DNA of 64,000 nt from Ignavibacteria bacterium (GTDB lineage: Bacteria > Bacteroidota > Ignavibacteria > Tepidaquicellales > Tepidaquicellaceae). Below, one piece after another: positions 19,123 through 27,931 of the stretch. Under the pieces are notes generated by a model. It was not told the DNA's origin. It searched no databases and worked only from the letters and a program-made list of their open reading frames with translations. A program made the translations under genes and the position numbers. The stretch spans positions 372,001 through 436,000 of the forward strand of contig JADJYU010000001.1 of the NCBI GenBank assembly GCA_016719565.1, written 5' to 3'. Positions within the stretch are counted from its first letter, which is position 1. The number at the start of each line of letters is the position of its first letter.

Positions 19123-20070
19123 TTATCTGAAGATACTTTTCAAATATTCATTGCTGACAGTACGCGTCTTCTGAACTGACTTCCTCTTGCGGAGCGATGC
19201 CGGTATTTCGGCGATACCTTTTAAATATCCTTTCAGAGCTGAGATGAATACGCTGAATGATTCATTAATTAAAAATAACAGATATCTCTTTACTCTCACA
19301 ATACAGAAGAAGGGTAATCCGGTCAGAAGCATTGGCAATGGATAGTTTTTTAGTCTGAGCGCAACAAGATTTTTTTCACAAAGCATTACCTGAAATCCTT
19401 CACGTGATTTCGTAGTTGCTCCGCGCTTGTGATACACGATCGCTTTAGGATTATAAAAACATTTGTAACCTGCAAGCTGAAGTCTAAAACTGAAATCAAC
19501 ATCTTCATAGTATGCAAAAAAGTCTTCGTCAAAATATCCTGCGGAACTGAACACTTCGCTTCTGTACGCGGATGCTCCTGCGCAGGCTCCGAAAATGAAT
19601 TCCGGATTGTCATACTGACCGATATCTGTTTCACCGAATCCTCTCGCATACGGAGAACCTTTCAATTTTATAAAATCACCTGCATCATCAATTAATTTTC
19701 TGTCCGTAAAATTCAGCATCTTGCATGCAACGCTGCCGGTATCTTCATTATTGAATCCTTCGATCATTTCTTTCAGGAAATTCTTATCACATTCAATATC
19801 GTTATTCAGCAGTATAAGATAATCAGGTTTAATTTCATCCAGCGAATACTTAATTCCCTGATTTACAGCTTTGGCAAATCCGTTATTTACATTATTTCTG
19901 ATGATCCTGATCTCAGGATAATTCTCTTCGGTAAATTTAACTGAATTATCTGAAGAGTTATTGTCAACCATTACAATTTTAAATTCTACTATTGTCTGCG
20001 CTCTCAGAGAATCAAAGCAGGTCTTTAGATGATGCTGTCCGTTAAGGTTTGGAATTATTACGGCTATCAT
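19123..20070 (-). CDS. GT2-family glycosyltransferase
   Basis: A 315-residue GT-A enzyme with IAVIIPNLNGQHHLKTCFDSL at the N-terminus, LILLNNDIECDKNFL as metal site and GACAGASAYRSEVFSSAGYFDEDFFAYYEDVDFSFRL as acceptor-side signature, followed by a basic, partly hydrophobic tail. It resembles dTDP-rhamnosyl- or galactofuranosyltransferases of O-antigen clusters. One base separates it from the upstream GT2 stop. Specificity unknown. Confidence 0.87.
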   Translation of the reverse strand: MIAVIIPNLNGQHHLKTCFDSLRAQTIVEFKIVMVDNNSSDNSVKFTEENYPEIRIIRNNVNNGFAKAVNQGIKYSLDEIKPDYLILLNNDIECDKNFLKEMIEGFNNEDTGSVACKMLNFTDRKLIDDAGDFIKLKGSPYARGFGETDIGQYDNPEFIFGACAGASAYRSEVFSSAGYFDEDFFAYYEDVDFSFRLQLAGYKCFYNPKAIVYHKRGATTKSREGFQVMLCEKNLVALRLKNYPLPMLLTGLPFFCIVRVKRYLLFLINESFSVFISALKGYLKGIAEIPASLRKRKSVQKTRTVSNEYLKSIFR

Positions 20071-20071
20071 T

Positions 20072-21016
20072 TCAAAAAATTGTTTTATTGAATTCAGAGA
20101 TCAGATTCTTATGTTTCTTAAGTCTATAACTGTTTTTATTTCCTGCTAAACCTTTGAGATATTCACCGGAGATCACTATCAGTGAATTTGCATACACGCA
20201 TACTTTCAGAAGCAGTGTCCTTATAGTTCCGTAATTGTTTTCAAAAAATTTTATCATACTCATAATAAATCTTCCGTGCAGCCAGTGATCATCATCGGTT
20301 TTAAAGCTCTCGCCTCCAAGATGCGTTACGCTTATCGAAGTATCCACTTTAAGATCATACTTTTTTGATGTCCTGTAACTCAGATCAACATCTTCAAAAA
20401 ATAATTCATATGTTTCATTCATCTCACCGGATTCTTCGAATATATCTCTTCGTGTAAAAAAAAATGCGCACGGGATCTGATCAGTCTTTTCCGGTATTCC
20501 CGAATTCAGATCAATTTCATAATCGCAAAGATATTTATTTTTTAAATATCGGGAAGTTTCAAACAACTTAGCAGCAAAAGAATAGAACAGAATAAACTGA
20601 ATGACAGATGGATACCTCTGAAAATAATGGTATTGAAATTTAGCGTCCGTTCCGATTAGTTTAGGACAGACAGCTCCTGTATTAGCTGAATTTATTAAAT
20701 TATCCGTTAATTTTATCAGCAGCGGTTCGGTGAATAATATGTCCGGATTCATTATCAAAATAAACTCTCCATTACTTTCATCAAACCCCATATTGTTTGC
20801 TGCAGAAAAGCTGATCTTACTTTTCAGATATAACGCCTTTACGTTTTCATGTTTTTCCGCAAGACTTTTTATTATTATCTCTGATCCGTCACGTGAATCA
20901 TTATCAACTATAATTAATTCGAATGTATTATCCTTCTCAAAAAGAAATACCGACTCCACACAATCTTTCAGGACTGAAGGAGTTTTATAGTTTACAATTA
21001 TAATTGATACTTTCAT
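20072..21016 (-). CDS. GT2-family glycosyltransferase
   Basis: A 314-residue GT-A enzyme: VSIIIVNYKTPSVLKDCVESV, FILIMNPDILFTEPL as the metal-site strand, and DQIPCAFFFTRRDIFEESGEMNETYELFFEDVDLSYR. The acceptor block is close to that of WbbL-like rhamnosyltransferases. It is the third of three consecutive GT2 genes that share the same domain order but differ in the acceptor block, suggesting they add different residues of one repeating unit. Confidence 0.87.
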   Translation of the reverse strand: MKVSIIIVNYKTPSVLKDCVESVFLFEKDNTFELIIVDNDSRDGSEIIIKSLAEKHENVKALYLKSKISFSAANNMGFDESNGEFILIMNPDILFTEPLLIKLTDNLINSANTGAVCPKLIGTDAKFQYHYFQRYPSVIQFILFYSFAAKLFETSRYLKNKYLCDYEIDLNSGIPEKTDQIPCAFFFTRRDIFEESGEMNETYELFFEDVDLSYRTSKKYDLKVDTSISVTHLGGESFKTDDDHWLHGRFIMSMIKFFENNYGTIRTLLLKVCVYANSLIVISGEYLKGLAGNKNSYRLKKHKNLISEFNKTIF

Positions 21017-21022
21017 TTAATA

Positions 21023-22089
21023 TTATTTATCGGAGATCATTACTTCAAATTTGTTTACTGATCTGTCCCAGTTAAGTGTATCTCTGACTTTCTTATAACC
21101 TTCATCCGAGATCCGCTTAAGTTCATTTCTGTTACTTAGAAGATAATCAACACAGCTGAAAAGTTCATCAGGATTTTCCGGTGAAGCGAGCATTGCGGAT
21201 TTTAGATGTTCTGTAAACTCCGGCACAGCTCCTGATCTGTTACCTGCAAGAGCGCATCTGCATGCCATTGCTTCCGCGGGTGGAAGTCCGAATCCTTCAT
21301 AAAGACTTGTAAATAAAAAAATATCCGATCCGCGGTATAGCTCAGTGATTTCCTCTTCGACCGGATCAGCAATGAACTCAATATACTCAGGCATACTGTG
21401 ATAGCGGCTTCGTCCGAAACATCTGAATCTCACATCCGGATATTTTTCATGAATTCTGATCGCCGTTTCTATAGCCGTCTTTGTGTTTTTATTTTCAAGG
21501 ATGTGATCCGTAAAAAGTATGACAGGCGGATCATTGAATACTTTGTTTGGATTATTAAATATACTGAAATCAATCCCGTTTAAAATAGTTACAGTATCCG
21601 AATTGAATTTCTCAATCAGCAGATCATTCAGATATTTTGAAACGGTAATTCTTTTAAAAGAAGACTGTAACTTTTATCCACATACAATTCATTAGAATTC
21701 CAGTTCTCATAATCCTGAATGAGGTAAAACTTTTTTCCTTTAGATGCATTTAGTTTATTGACGATGTAAGAGGTTGTCCAGGAAGTTGCTATGACTGCGT
21801 CTGCATCTCTTACGGTGTAATTATTAAACAGCCAGAGAAATTCAAATTTAAAATTATGTCTGTATATATTTGCCGGAAGCTTTTTTCCGTTAACAACAAT
21901 ATTCTTAGCATATTTAATCTGATACTTAAGATAATGTTTCATAACAGAACCTTTATAATTATTGAACGGTATAACAGGCGTATATAAAGTTACTTCATGT
22001 CCGCGTGATGTCAGCCGGTTTGCATATTCGAATATAATTCTCATACCTCCCGTCCTTGAAATTTCCGGTACTATAAAATTTATCTTCAT
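21023..22089 (-). CDS. GT4-family glycosyltransferase (one frameshift)
   Basis: A GT-B glycosyltransferase of about 355 residues. N-terminal half: INFIVPEISRTGGMRIIFEYANRL. C-terminal half: LFTSLYEGFGLPPAEAMACR with the EX7E-type donor site. The frame breaks near 21672-21675 (four T on the plus strand); one more base gives VDKKLQSSFKRITVSKYL, which joins the two halves. The central part SKYLNDLLIEKFNSDTVTILNGIDFSIF was read from the bases between the two halves. Its start overlaps the flippase stop by one base. Confidence 0.83.
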
Positions 22090-23711
22090 CAGTTTTCCGA
22101 AAGTTTTTTGATCTGCATAATATATTTTTCGTAACTCTTCCCACTTAACTTTTCTTCATTAAGATATTTTTCCGGGATCATCTTAATGATAACCTTTGAC
22201 AAAAGCTTCTTATCCCTGTTGTCTAAAAATTTCATTTTTCTTATTAAAAGGAAATAAGCAGATGTAAAAAAAATTGAAAGTATTATTATATAAATTATTC
22301 CGGAGATCCTTCCCTGCGGCTGATAAATAAATATATATGATATAAAATATACAGCTCCGGCTGCAACACCGCTTATAATGCCGGCTGCCAGTGGGCGTAA
22401 TTGTTTCTTAGAAAAAATGTCCTTTATCTTAAGAGAGAAAAATTTCGCTGAAACAAAATAAAGATACAGTGAAGAGATGACAGTGGAAAAAACATTGCCG
22501 ATAGCTGCGCCTGTCAGTCCGTAATATTTTATGAGAAAAAAACTCACAACTAAATTTATGCCGAGAAAGATCATGCCCTCCCTCATTTGAAATTTCGGAA
22601 CACCTGTATTTGGTATAACGGAATTTCCGGGTGCTGATATCGACATGTTCACAAGCTGACCTATAACCAGAATTTTCAAAATATACGAAGAAAGCTCATA
22701 TCCCGCTCCGAGCCAGGTAAATATTAACAGATCCGAGAAAACAAATAAAAAAATAAAGACCGGAACTGCCGTCAGTGTAAGATACTTGGCGGAATCGGTA
22801 TACAGCTCTTTTAATTTTTGATCATCATTTTTCGCTTTTAGTTCAGATGCTATCGGCGCGATCTGAGGTATGATCTGAAAAGGAACAAGCCTTCCGATCC
22901 GTGTGATCCTGTTTGCAACATTGAAGTATGTGACGTTATTCAATACTGAAAAATAAGCAAGAAGAAATTCATCATATTTCTCAGCTGCAAAAGTCGCAAG
23001 TTTGGAAACCTGCATCTGTACCCCGAATTTTGACATTTCTTTAAGCGGAGCTATTCGGGTAAGAGTAGGATTGATCTTTAATTCTCTGAGATGCTTCTTT
23101 GCCAGTATTACATACATTATATTTGTAAGGGAAACCGAGAAAAGCTGTACCCACATTATTCCCGTAAGTCCGTAACCTGACTGAAGCGCTATCACGGTCA
23201 GTATCAGATTAATAAATCCAACTGTCAATGCAACTACACTTGTAATGTACATTTTCTGAATACTGATAAGAACAGATGTAAAGATCATAAATGTACCTGA
23301 TATAATGAATATTATCAGACCTATGTTGTAAACATCCGAAGCCAGCTCCTGTAACTCGGCCGGAATATTCAATAGGGAAAGAAGAGGTTCAGAAAATAAA
23401 TATGCGACACCTGCAATCAGAAGTGAGATAATAATATAAAAGATCAGTCCAGTGTTGAAATATTCATTAAGATTTTTAAAGTCTCGGCTCACATTATATC
23501 TGGAAATAAATACAACAAAAGAAGATGAAATGCTCAGGTCAAAAAGATTGAATAATCCGATAAATCCCAGCACCAGCGCATAAAGACCAAACTGCACTTC
23601 ACCGATACTTGATAAAATAAATGGAGTTAAAATTAACGGAAATATGAATCCGAATAACTGAGCAAGTACATAATAGGCGGTATTTTTAACTACTTTATCT
23701 GCAAGGGACAT
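22089..23711 (-). CDS. Polysaccharide flippase (Wzx/MATE-like)
   Basis: A 540-residue membrane protein with 14 or so hydrophobic segments, starting DKVVKNTAYYVLAQLFGFIFPLILTPFI, which is the usual opening of lipid-linked oligosaccharide flippases of the MOP superfamily. It would move the undecaprenyl-linked unit built by the neighbouring glycosyltransferases to the outer face of the inner membrane. The start at 23711 (MSLADKVV) is preferred over an ATG seven codons upstream. No polymerase (Wzy) or chain-length regulator is visible, so the cluster may be incomplete here or these lie elsewhere. Confidence 0.88.
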   Translation of the reverse strand: MSLADKVVKNTAYYVLAQLFGFIFPLILTPFILSSIGEVQFGLYALVLGFIGLFNLFDLSISSSFVVFISRYNVSRDFKNLNEYFNTGLIFYIIISLLIAGVAYLFSEPLLSLLNIPAELQELASDVYNIGLIIFIISGTFMIFTSVLISIQKMYITSVVALTVGFINLILTVIALQSGYGLTGIMWVQLFSVSLTNIMYVILAKKHLRELKINPTLTRIAPLKEMSKFGVQMQVSKLATFAAEKYDEFLLAYFSVLNNVTYFNVANRITRIGRLVPFQIIPQIAPIASELKAKNDDQKLKELYTDSAKYLTLTAVPVFIFLFVFSDLLIFTWLGAGYELSSYILKILVIGQLVNMSISAPGNSVIPNTGVPKFQMREGMIFLGINLVVSFFLIKYYGLTGAAIGNVFSTVISSLYLYFVSAKFFSLKIKDIFSKKQLRPLAAGIISGVAAGAVYFISYIFIYQPQGRISGIIYIIILSIFFTSAYFLLIRKMKFLDNRDKKLLSKVIIKMIPEKYLNEEKLSGKSYEKYIMQIKKLSEN

Positions 23712-23903
23712 GATCAGAATTAGTGAGTTCAAAAATTCCGGTTAACGGAAAATTATATTTTTTTGTCGGAGAATTAGTTAGGTTATATGAAATTAGAATT
23801 AAATACGGTTCAGTAATAAAAATGAATTTATCCTTTCTGAATATTCCTGAGAAATAATTAGAGATACCGGATTGAGCGGAAAAAAAATCAGCATAATTCA
23901 TAT

Positions 23904-24911
23904 TCAAATTTTATTTGCCGAAGGGAAATGCATTCCGGCATTATAAAACATCATCTGAATCTGATAACGGAGGTTATCAATATCCTTTTGATAGTTCTGC
24001 TTTTTTACACCGCTGACATTTTTATGTTGATTTTTTCTGAGAGCGAGAGTAGTGGCTGTCTTCACATAACTTTTTTGATCTACTCCGGCCGGACACCATC
24101 CGTATTTAAATCTTCGCATTACATACGGAAGATGATTTAAATGTTCCGGAGGAATATAACCTCTGTTCACCTCATCCTGCAGCTCTTTAAGAATTGTTTT
24201 GCCTTCAAAGTAAACCGATATCTGAAAAATTGAAAATGTGACAAAGAGGTAGAGTATCAGGAACAGAAAACCAAACAATGTTGTGTTCTCAAAACTTACG
24301 GAAAGATTCCAGCTGAAATGCAGGAATACAGCAAGAAAAAATCCGGTGGGGATCAAAATAAATTTTAATATAACCGGTTTAAACTTTGCATAACCGAGAA
24401 ACGCTCCAAAGGTAGCTGTTGCAAGACAGTGCATAACAGCTGAGAACAATGTCCTTATTATAACTATCATAAGCCATGCTACAGGCGTTGTCCCGTAAAA
24501 AAGGAAGTACATAAAATTTTCCGTCATTCCGAACCCAAGTCCTATAGCGCCGCCGAGTACAGCACCGTCCACACCACCGTCAAATCTTTTACTGAATGAA
24601 ATGATGAGAAGAAAAAGACCTTTAGTAAATTCTTCGACAAGCGGCGCAGTAATCACAGCACCGGAAAGATTCATTAACTCTACAGGGTTATCATCTGATA
24701 CAGCTTGTATCAGTTCATTGAGGGGGATCTGGAATATCAGACTGCCGACTATTGCCAGAAAAACCGCTCCGGTCGCTCCCCAGAAAAAATTCATAAGGAC
24801 AAACCAGAAAGGCTCTCTTTCATATCTGTCCATGTACCAGATAATAATAAGGTAAAAAAACATTGGTACAACCGCAGCAACAAGTGACGCAAATGCAAGG
24901 AATAATCCCAT
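23904..24911 (-). CDS. PrsW-family intramembrane metalloprotease
   Basis: A 335-residue polytopic membrane protein. The family motifs are APLVEEFTKGLFLL (EExxK), ENFMYFLFYG, MHCLATATFGAFLGYA and AVFLHFSWN, which supply the glutamates and histidines of the intramembrane active site. PrsW of Bacillus cleaves an anti-sigma factor; in other phyla substrates are unknown. The C-terminal 90 residues are soluble and basic. It lies upstream of the flippase with a 192-bp gap, so a shared message is uncertain. Confidence 0.85.
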   Translation of the reverse strand: MGLFLAFASLVAAVVPMFFYLIIIWYMDRYEREPFWFVLMNFFWGATGAVFLAIVGSLIFQIPLNELIQAVSDDNPVELMNLSGAVITAPLVEEFTKGLFLLIISFSKRFDGGVDGAVLGGAIGLGFGMTENFMYFLFYGTTPVAWLMIVIIRTLFSAVMHCLATATFGAFLGYAKFKPVILKFILIPTGFFLAVFLHFSWNLSVSFENTTLFGFLFLILYLFVTFSIFQISVYFEGKTILKELQDEVNRGYIPPEHLNHLPYVMRRFKYGWCPAGVDQKSYVKTATTLALRKNQHKNVSGVKKQNYQKDIDNLRYQIQMMFYNAGMHFPSANKI

Positions 24912-24965
24912 TAAATAATTTAATTCCTGATTTAATTGATTAATTTTCTTTATCCTGAAAAACTG

Positions 24966-25475
24966 TCAGCCTAGTAAAATCAAAAGTTCATTCTTTTCCA
25001 CCGAGTTCATTTCCTCAACGCATATCTTTTTTATGACTGAATCCTTTTTCGATTTTATTTCGTTCTCCATCTTCATTGCTTCGAGCACAAGCAACACATC
25101 ACCTTTCTTTATCTGCTGCCCTTCTTGTACATTAAGCTTCTTTATGATTCCCGGCATCGGCGAGACTACTTCGTTTTTAACATTATCGCCGGATTTATTG
25201 CCTGACAGTTTTTCTTTTAGCAGATCAAGTTCGCTTTTGCAGATCACTTTGTATAGGATTGAATCCAGATTTATTTCTATGTAATTATCATCTGTATTTT
25301 CAGCTACAGAAAAATAATAGTTTCTGTTATCAATCCTGAGGATCAATACATTCGGACTCAGCCATTTATAATTGAACCCGACTTCTTTTCCGTTGATCAC
25401 TGCTTTGCTGTCCGAAGTGATACTCACTTCACTTTTCTTTTCCGAATCCAGAAAACTTAATTGAAAGTTTTTCAT
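24966..25475 (-). CDS. Biotin carboxyl carrier protein of an acyl-CoA carboxylase
   Basis: A 169-residue protein with an N-terminal beta-rich part of about 95 residues, a short linker and a C-terminal biotinyl domain: VVSPMPGIIKKLNVQEGQ, then the biotin-accepting lysine K135 in LEAMKMEN. Its start overlaps the biotin carboxylase stop by 4 bp, so the two are made together. The layout matches the carrier subunits of propionyl- or methylcrotonyl-CoA carboxylases. The carboxyltransferase subunit is not in the window. Confidence 0.88.
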   Translation of the reverse strand: MKNFQLSFLDSEKKSEVSITSDSKAVINGKEVGFNYKWLSPNVLILRIDNRNYYFSVAENTDDNYIEINLDSILYKVICKSELDLLKEKLSGNKSGDNVKNEVVSPMPGIIKKLNVQEGQQIKKGDVLLVLEAMKMENEIKSKKDSVIKKICVEEMNSVEKNELLILLG

Positions 25476-26977
25476 CTGAATGTATCCTGCCTTTTTTTGA
25501 TCCAGTTTCCTGAAACACCGTTACTGCTCATTTTTAATTTTCCGTTTGATGTGTTTTTATTTTCTTTTAAAATAACCGCTGCAAGACTGACAGCCGCATC
25601 CAGTTCTTCATTTGAAAAATCCGGACTGATTATCCTGGATTTAAATTCCTTTTCTATGAACTGAGTATGATAATTGCCTTCTACAAATTCTTTACATTCC
25701 AGAAGACTCAGTAAAAAATTAATGTTCGTTTTAATTCCGACTATAACATAATCTTTTAAAGCTCTCTTCATTTTTTCAATTGCGATCGTCCTGTCCGCTC
25801 CGTATGAGATCAGTTTAGAGATCATTGGATCATAATAAACCGAGATCTCGTCACCCTGTTCGATTCCCGTATCTTCCCTCATGCCGCTTCCAAGAAAACT
25901 TTTCATATAAGTGATCTTTCCGGAGGACGGCATAAAATTATCATATGAATCTTCAGCGCATATCCGGCATTCGATAGTATGACCTTTGAAATTAATGTCT
26001 TCCTGTTTTAAAGTAAGTTTCTCGCCAAAAGCAACTTTGAGCTGCTCCCTTACAAGATCAAGCCCTGTACGAATTTCAGTAATAGGATGTTCTACCTGCA
26101 GACGCGTATTCACCTCAAGGAAATAAAATTTTTTATTTTCATCAACTATGAATTCTACCGTTCCTGCATTTGTATAACCTGCTGCTTTGACAATTCTTTT
26201 AGCACATTCGCCCATTTCCCTTCGGAGGTTTTCATCCATTATTACGGAAGGGGTTTCTTCTATGATCTTCTGATGTCTTCTCTGCATGGAGCATTCCCTT
26301 TCACCGAGATGGATTACATTTCCGTGTTCGTCGGCAAGTATCTGAAACTCAATATGTCGGGGATTAACAATATACTTTTCAATGAAAACGCTGTCATCAC
26401 CAAATGAAGACTTTGCTTCGCTCTGCGCCATTCTCAAAGAACTTTCAATTTCAGATTCATCATTCACCACGCGCATGCCTTTACCGCCGCCGCCTGCTGA
26501 TGCTTTTATCAGGACAGGATATCCGATCTCAGAGGCAATTGTTTTAATTTTGCTCATATCCTGCAGCGGCTTATCAGTGCCCGGTACGACCGGCACATCA
26601 TTTTTTAAAGCCAATGCTTTTGCTTCTGTTTTACTGCCGAGCAGTTCAATCGATTTGTAGCCGGGTCCGATAAATTTTATACCGTTATCTTCACACATTT
26701 TCGCAAAGAAACCTCTTTCAGAAAGAAATCCGTATCCGGGGTGTATTGCTTCCGATCCGGTCTTTTTTGCAATTTCAATTATTTTATCGGCAAGTAAATA
26801 ACTTTTTGAGGAGGGGGATTCTCCCAGTCTGTATGCTTCATCAGCTAGTTTTGTAAAAAGTGAGTATCTGTCAAAATCAGAATAGACCGCTACCGTTTTT
26901 ATTCCCATTTCCTTTGCAGTCGAGAGGATCCTTACAGCAATTTCTCCTCTGTTTGCAATTAATATTTTTTTAAACAA
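25472..26977 (-). CDS. Biotin carboxylase subunit of acetyl-/propionyl-CoA carboxylase
   Basis: A 501-residue ATP-grasp enzyme that carboxylates biotin on the partner encoded just downstream. Motifs: FKKILIANRGEIAVRI, the ATP lid KASAGGGGKGMRVV, HIEFQILADEHGNVIHLGERECSMQRRHQK, and FLEVNTRLQVEHPITE with catalytic residues. Length is longer than free-standing AccC (about 450) and typical of propionyl-CoA-type alpha subunits without the fused carrier. It could carboxylate propionyl-CoA produced by MmsA at 1.5 kb, but that is inference. Confidence 0.9.
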   Translation of the reverse strand: MFKKILIANRGEIAVRILSTAKEMGIKTVAVYSDFDRYSLFTKLADEAYRLGESPSSKSYLLADKIIEIAKKTGSEAIHPGYGFLSERGFFAKMCEDNGIKFIGPGYKSIELLGSKTEAKALALKNDVPVVPGTDKPLQDMSKIKTIASEIGYPVLIKASAGGGGKGMRVVNDESEIESSLRMAQSEAKSSFGDDSVFIEKYIVNPRHIEFQILADEHGNVIHLGERECSMQRRHQKIIEETPSVIMDENLRREMGECAKRIVKAAGYTNAGTVEFIVDENKKFYFLEVNTRLQVEHPITEIRTGLDLVREQLKVAFGEKLTLKQEDINFKGHTIECRICAEDSYDNFMPSSGKITYMKSFLGSGMREDTGIEQGDEISVYYDPMISKLISYGADRTIAIEKMKRALKDYVIVGIKTNINFLLSLLECKEFVEGNYHTQFIEKEFKSRIISPDFSNEELDAAVSLAAVILKENKNTSNGKLKMSSNGVSGNWIKKRQDTFR

Positions 26978-27262
26978 TTTGTTTTTGAAATTTTATTGAA
27001 TACCTGTAAATTTAGTAATTGTGCATCGATTTAAAAAGGAAGTAAAAGTTATCAGATCACAAATATCCGGTTAAATCTAATACCGAATTTACTTCACAAT
27101 TTAACCGCTGCTCTAATATATAAAATAAATTTCAGCTGCAAAATGTGATCTTAAAATAATTATGGTATTTTCTAAACATTAGTAAATATGAAGTCCGGTA
27201 AATATAGAATTTAATTTAAGTTTTCAATTTCAGATATTTGTGCTTTTAAAATAATTCATAAA

Positions 27263-27625
27263 ATGCCAAGAACTGAACTGATACAAAGAATCATGGACTC
27301 AATAGACAAAATGGACGCAAAAGCGTTCAGTGAATTTATTACCGAAGACGGCGTATTTAAATACGCAAACAACGAACCGGTAAAAGGAAGAGAAAACATA
27401 AGAAATTATGTTGACGGTTTTTTTAAAATGATCCGGTCAGGCAAACACAATATAGTAAATCTCTGGGATAACGATGACAGTATTGTATGGCAGGGAGAAG
27501 TAACTTATACCAGACATGATGAAAAGGAAATGACATTCCCTTTCGTTAACGTATTTTATATGAAAGGTGATATGATCACTGATTATCTTATCCATATTGA
27601 TAATACACCTTTGTTTGCCGCGTAG
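27263..27625 (+). CDS. SnoaL/NTF2-like domain protein
   Basis: A 120-residue protein with the cone-like fold layout of the SnoaL/NTF2 superfamily: an N-terminal helix (LIQRIMDSIDKMDAKAFSEFITEDGVFKYANNEPVKGRENI), a second helix (NYVDGFFKMI) and a curved sheet ending FVNVFYMKGDMITDYLIHID. Such proteins bind small polar or lipid-like ligands or act as isomerases and hydratases. It stands alone between long intergenic regions, with no neighbour that suggests a substrate. Confidence 0.75.
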   Translation: MPRTELIQRIMDSIDKMDAKAFSEFITEDGVFKYANNEPVKGRENIRNYVDGFFKMIRSGKHNIVNLWDNDDSIVWQGEVTYTRHDEKEMTFPFVNVFYMKGDMITDYLIHIDNTPLFAA

Positions 27626-27931
27626 TCAGAATTATTATTCCGTAACTCTTTTTTGTTGAATTATTAAAAGACTTTGTGAAATGAGTTACGGATATATTAT
27701 TATTTCTGCAAAAAACCCGGTTAAGAAATTTATTCTAACTTCCTGCGTACTAAATCGTTTACTCCTTACATTCTGAATTTAACTGTTGTATTATATTTTT
27801 AAGTTTTAGTATCACCTGTAAAATTTCCTTAACTTTTTATTTATTTATTTCTAATCATAATATAAGATATACTTTTTCATATCTCATATATATGAGATTG
27901 AAACCTCTGCTCTGATTTTATAAATTATCCT
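27626..27931. other. 306-bp gene-free region before the sensor kinase
   Basis: It holds a 10-bp inverted repeat (27639-27648 and 27683-27692, TCCGTAACTC and its complement) around a 34-base spacer just after the SnoaL-like gene, which could fold as a weak terminator or act as a protein site, and an 18-bp perfect palindrome at 27881-27898. The rest is AT-rich and shows nothing I recognise. Confidence 0.6.
27881..27898. promoter_or_regulatory. 18-bp perfect palindrome upstream of the sensor kinase
   Basis: ATCTCATATATATGAGAT is a perfect dyad that ends 33 bp before the kinase ATG. Its size and symmetry suit a dimeric regulator such as the NarL-type regulator of the same operon, which would make it an autoregulatory site; this is inference. 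Confidence 0.45.

Noticed and set aside
23695..23907. 70-codon minus-strand frame between the flippase and PrsW genes
   Set aside because: It overlaps both the flippase start and the PrsW stop, has no recognisable motif, and lies in AT-rich spacer.
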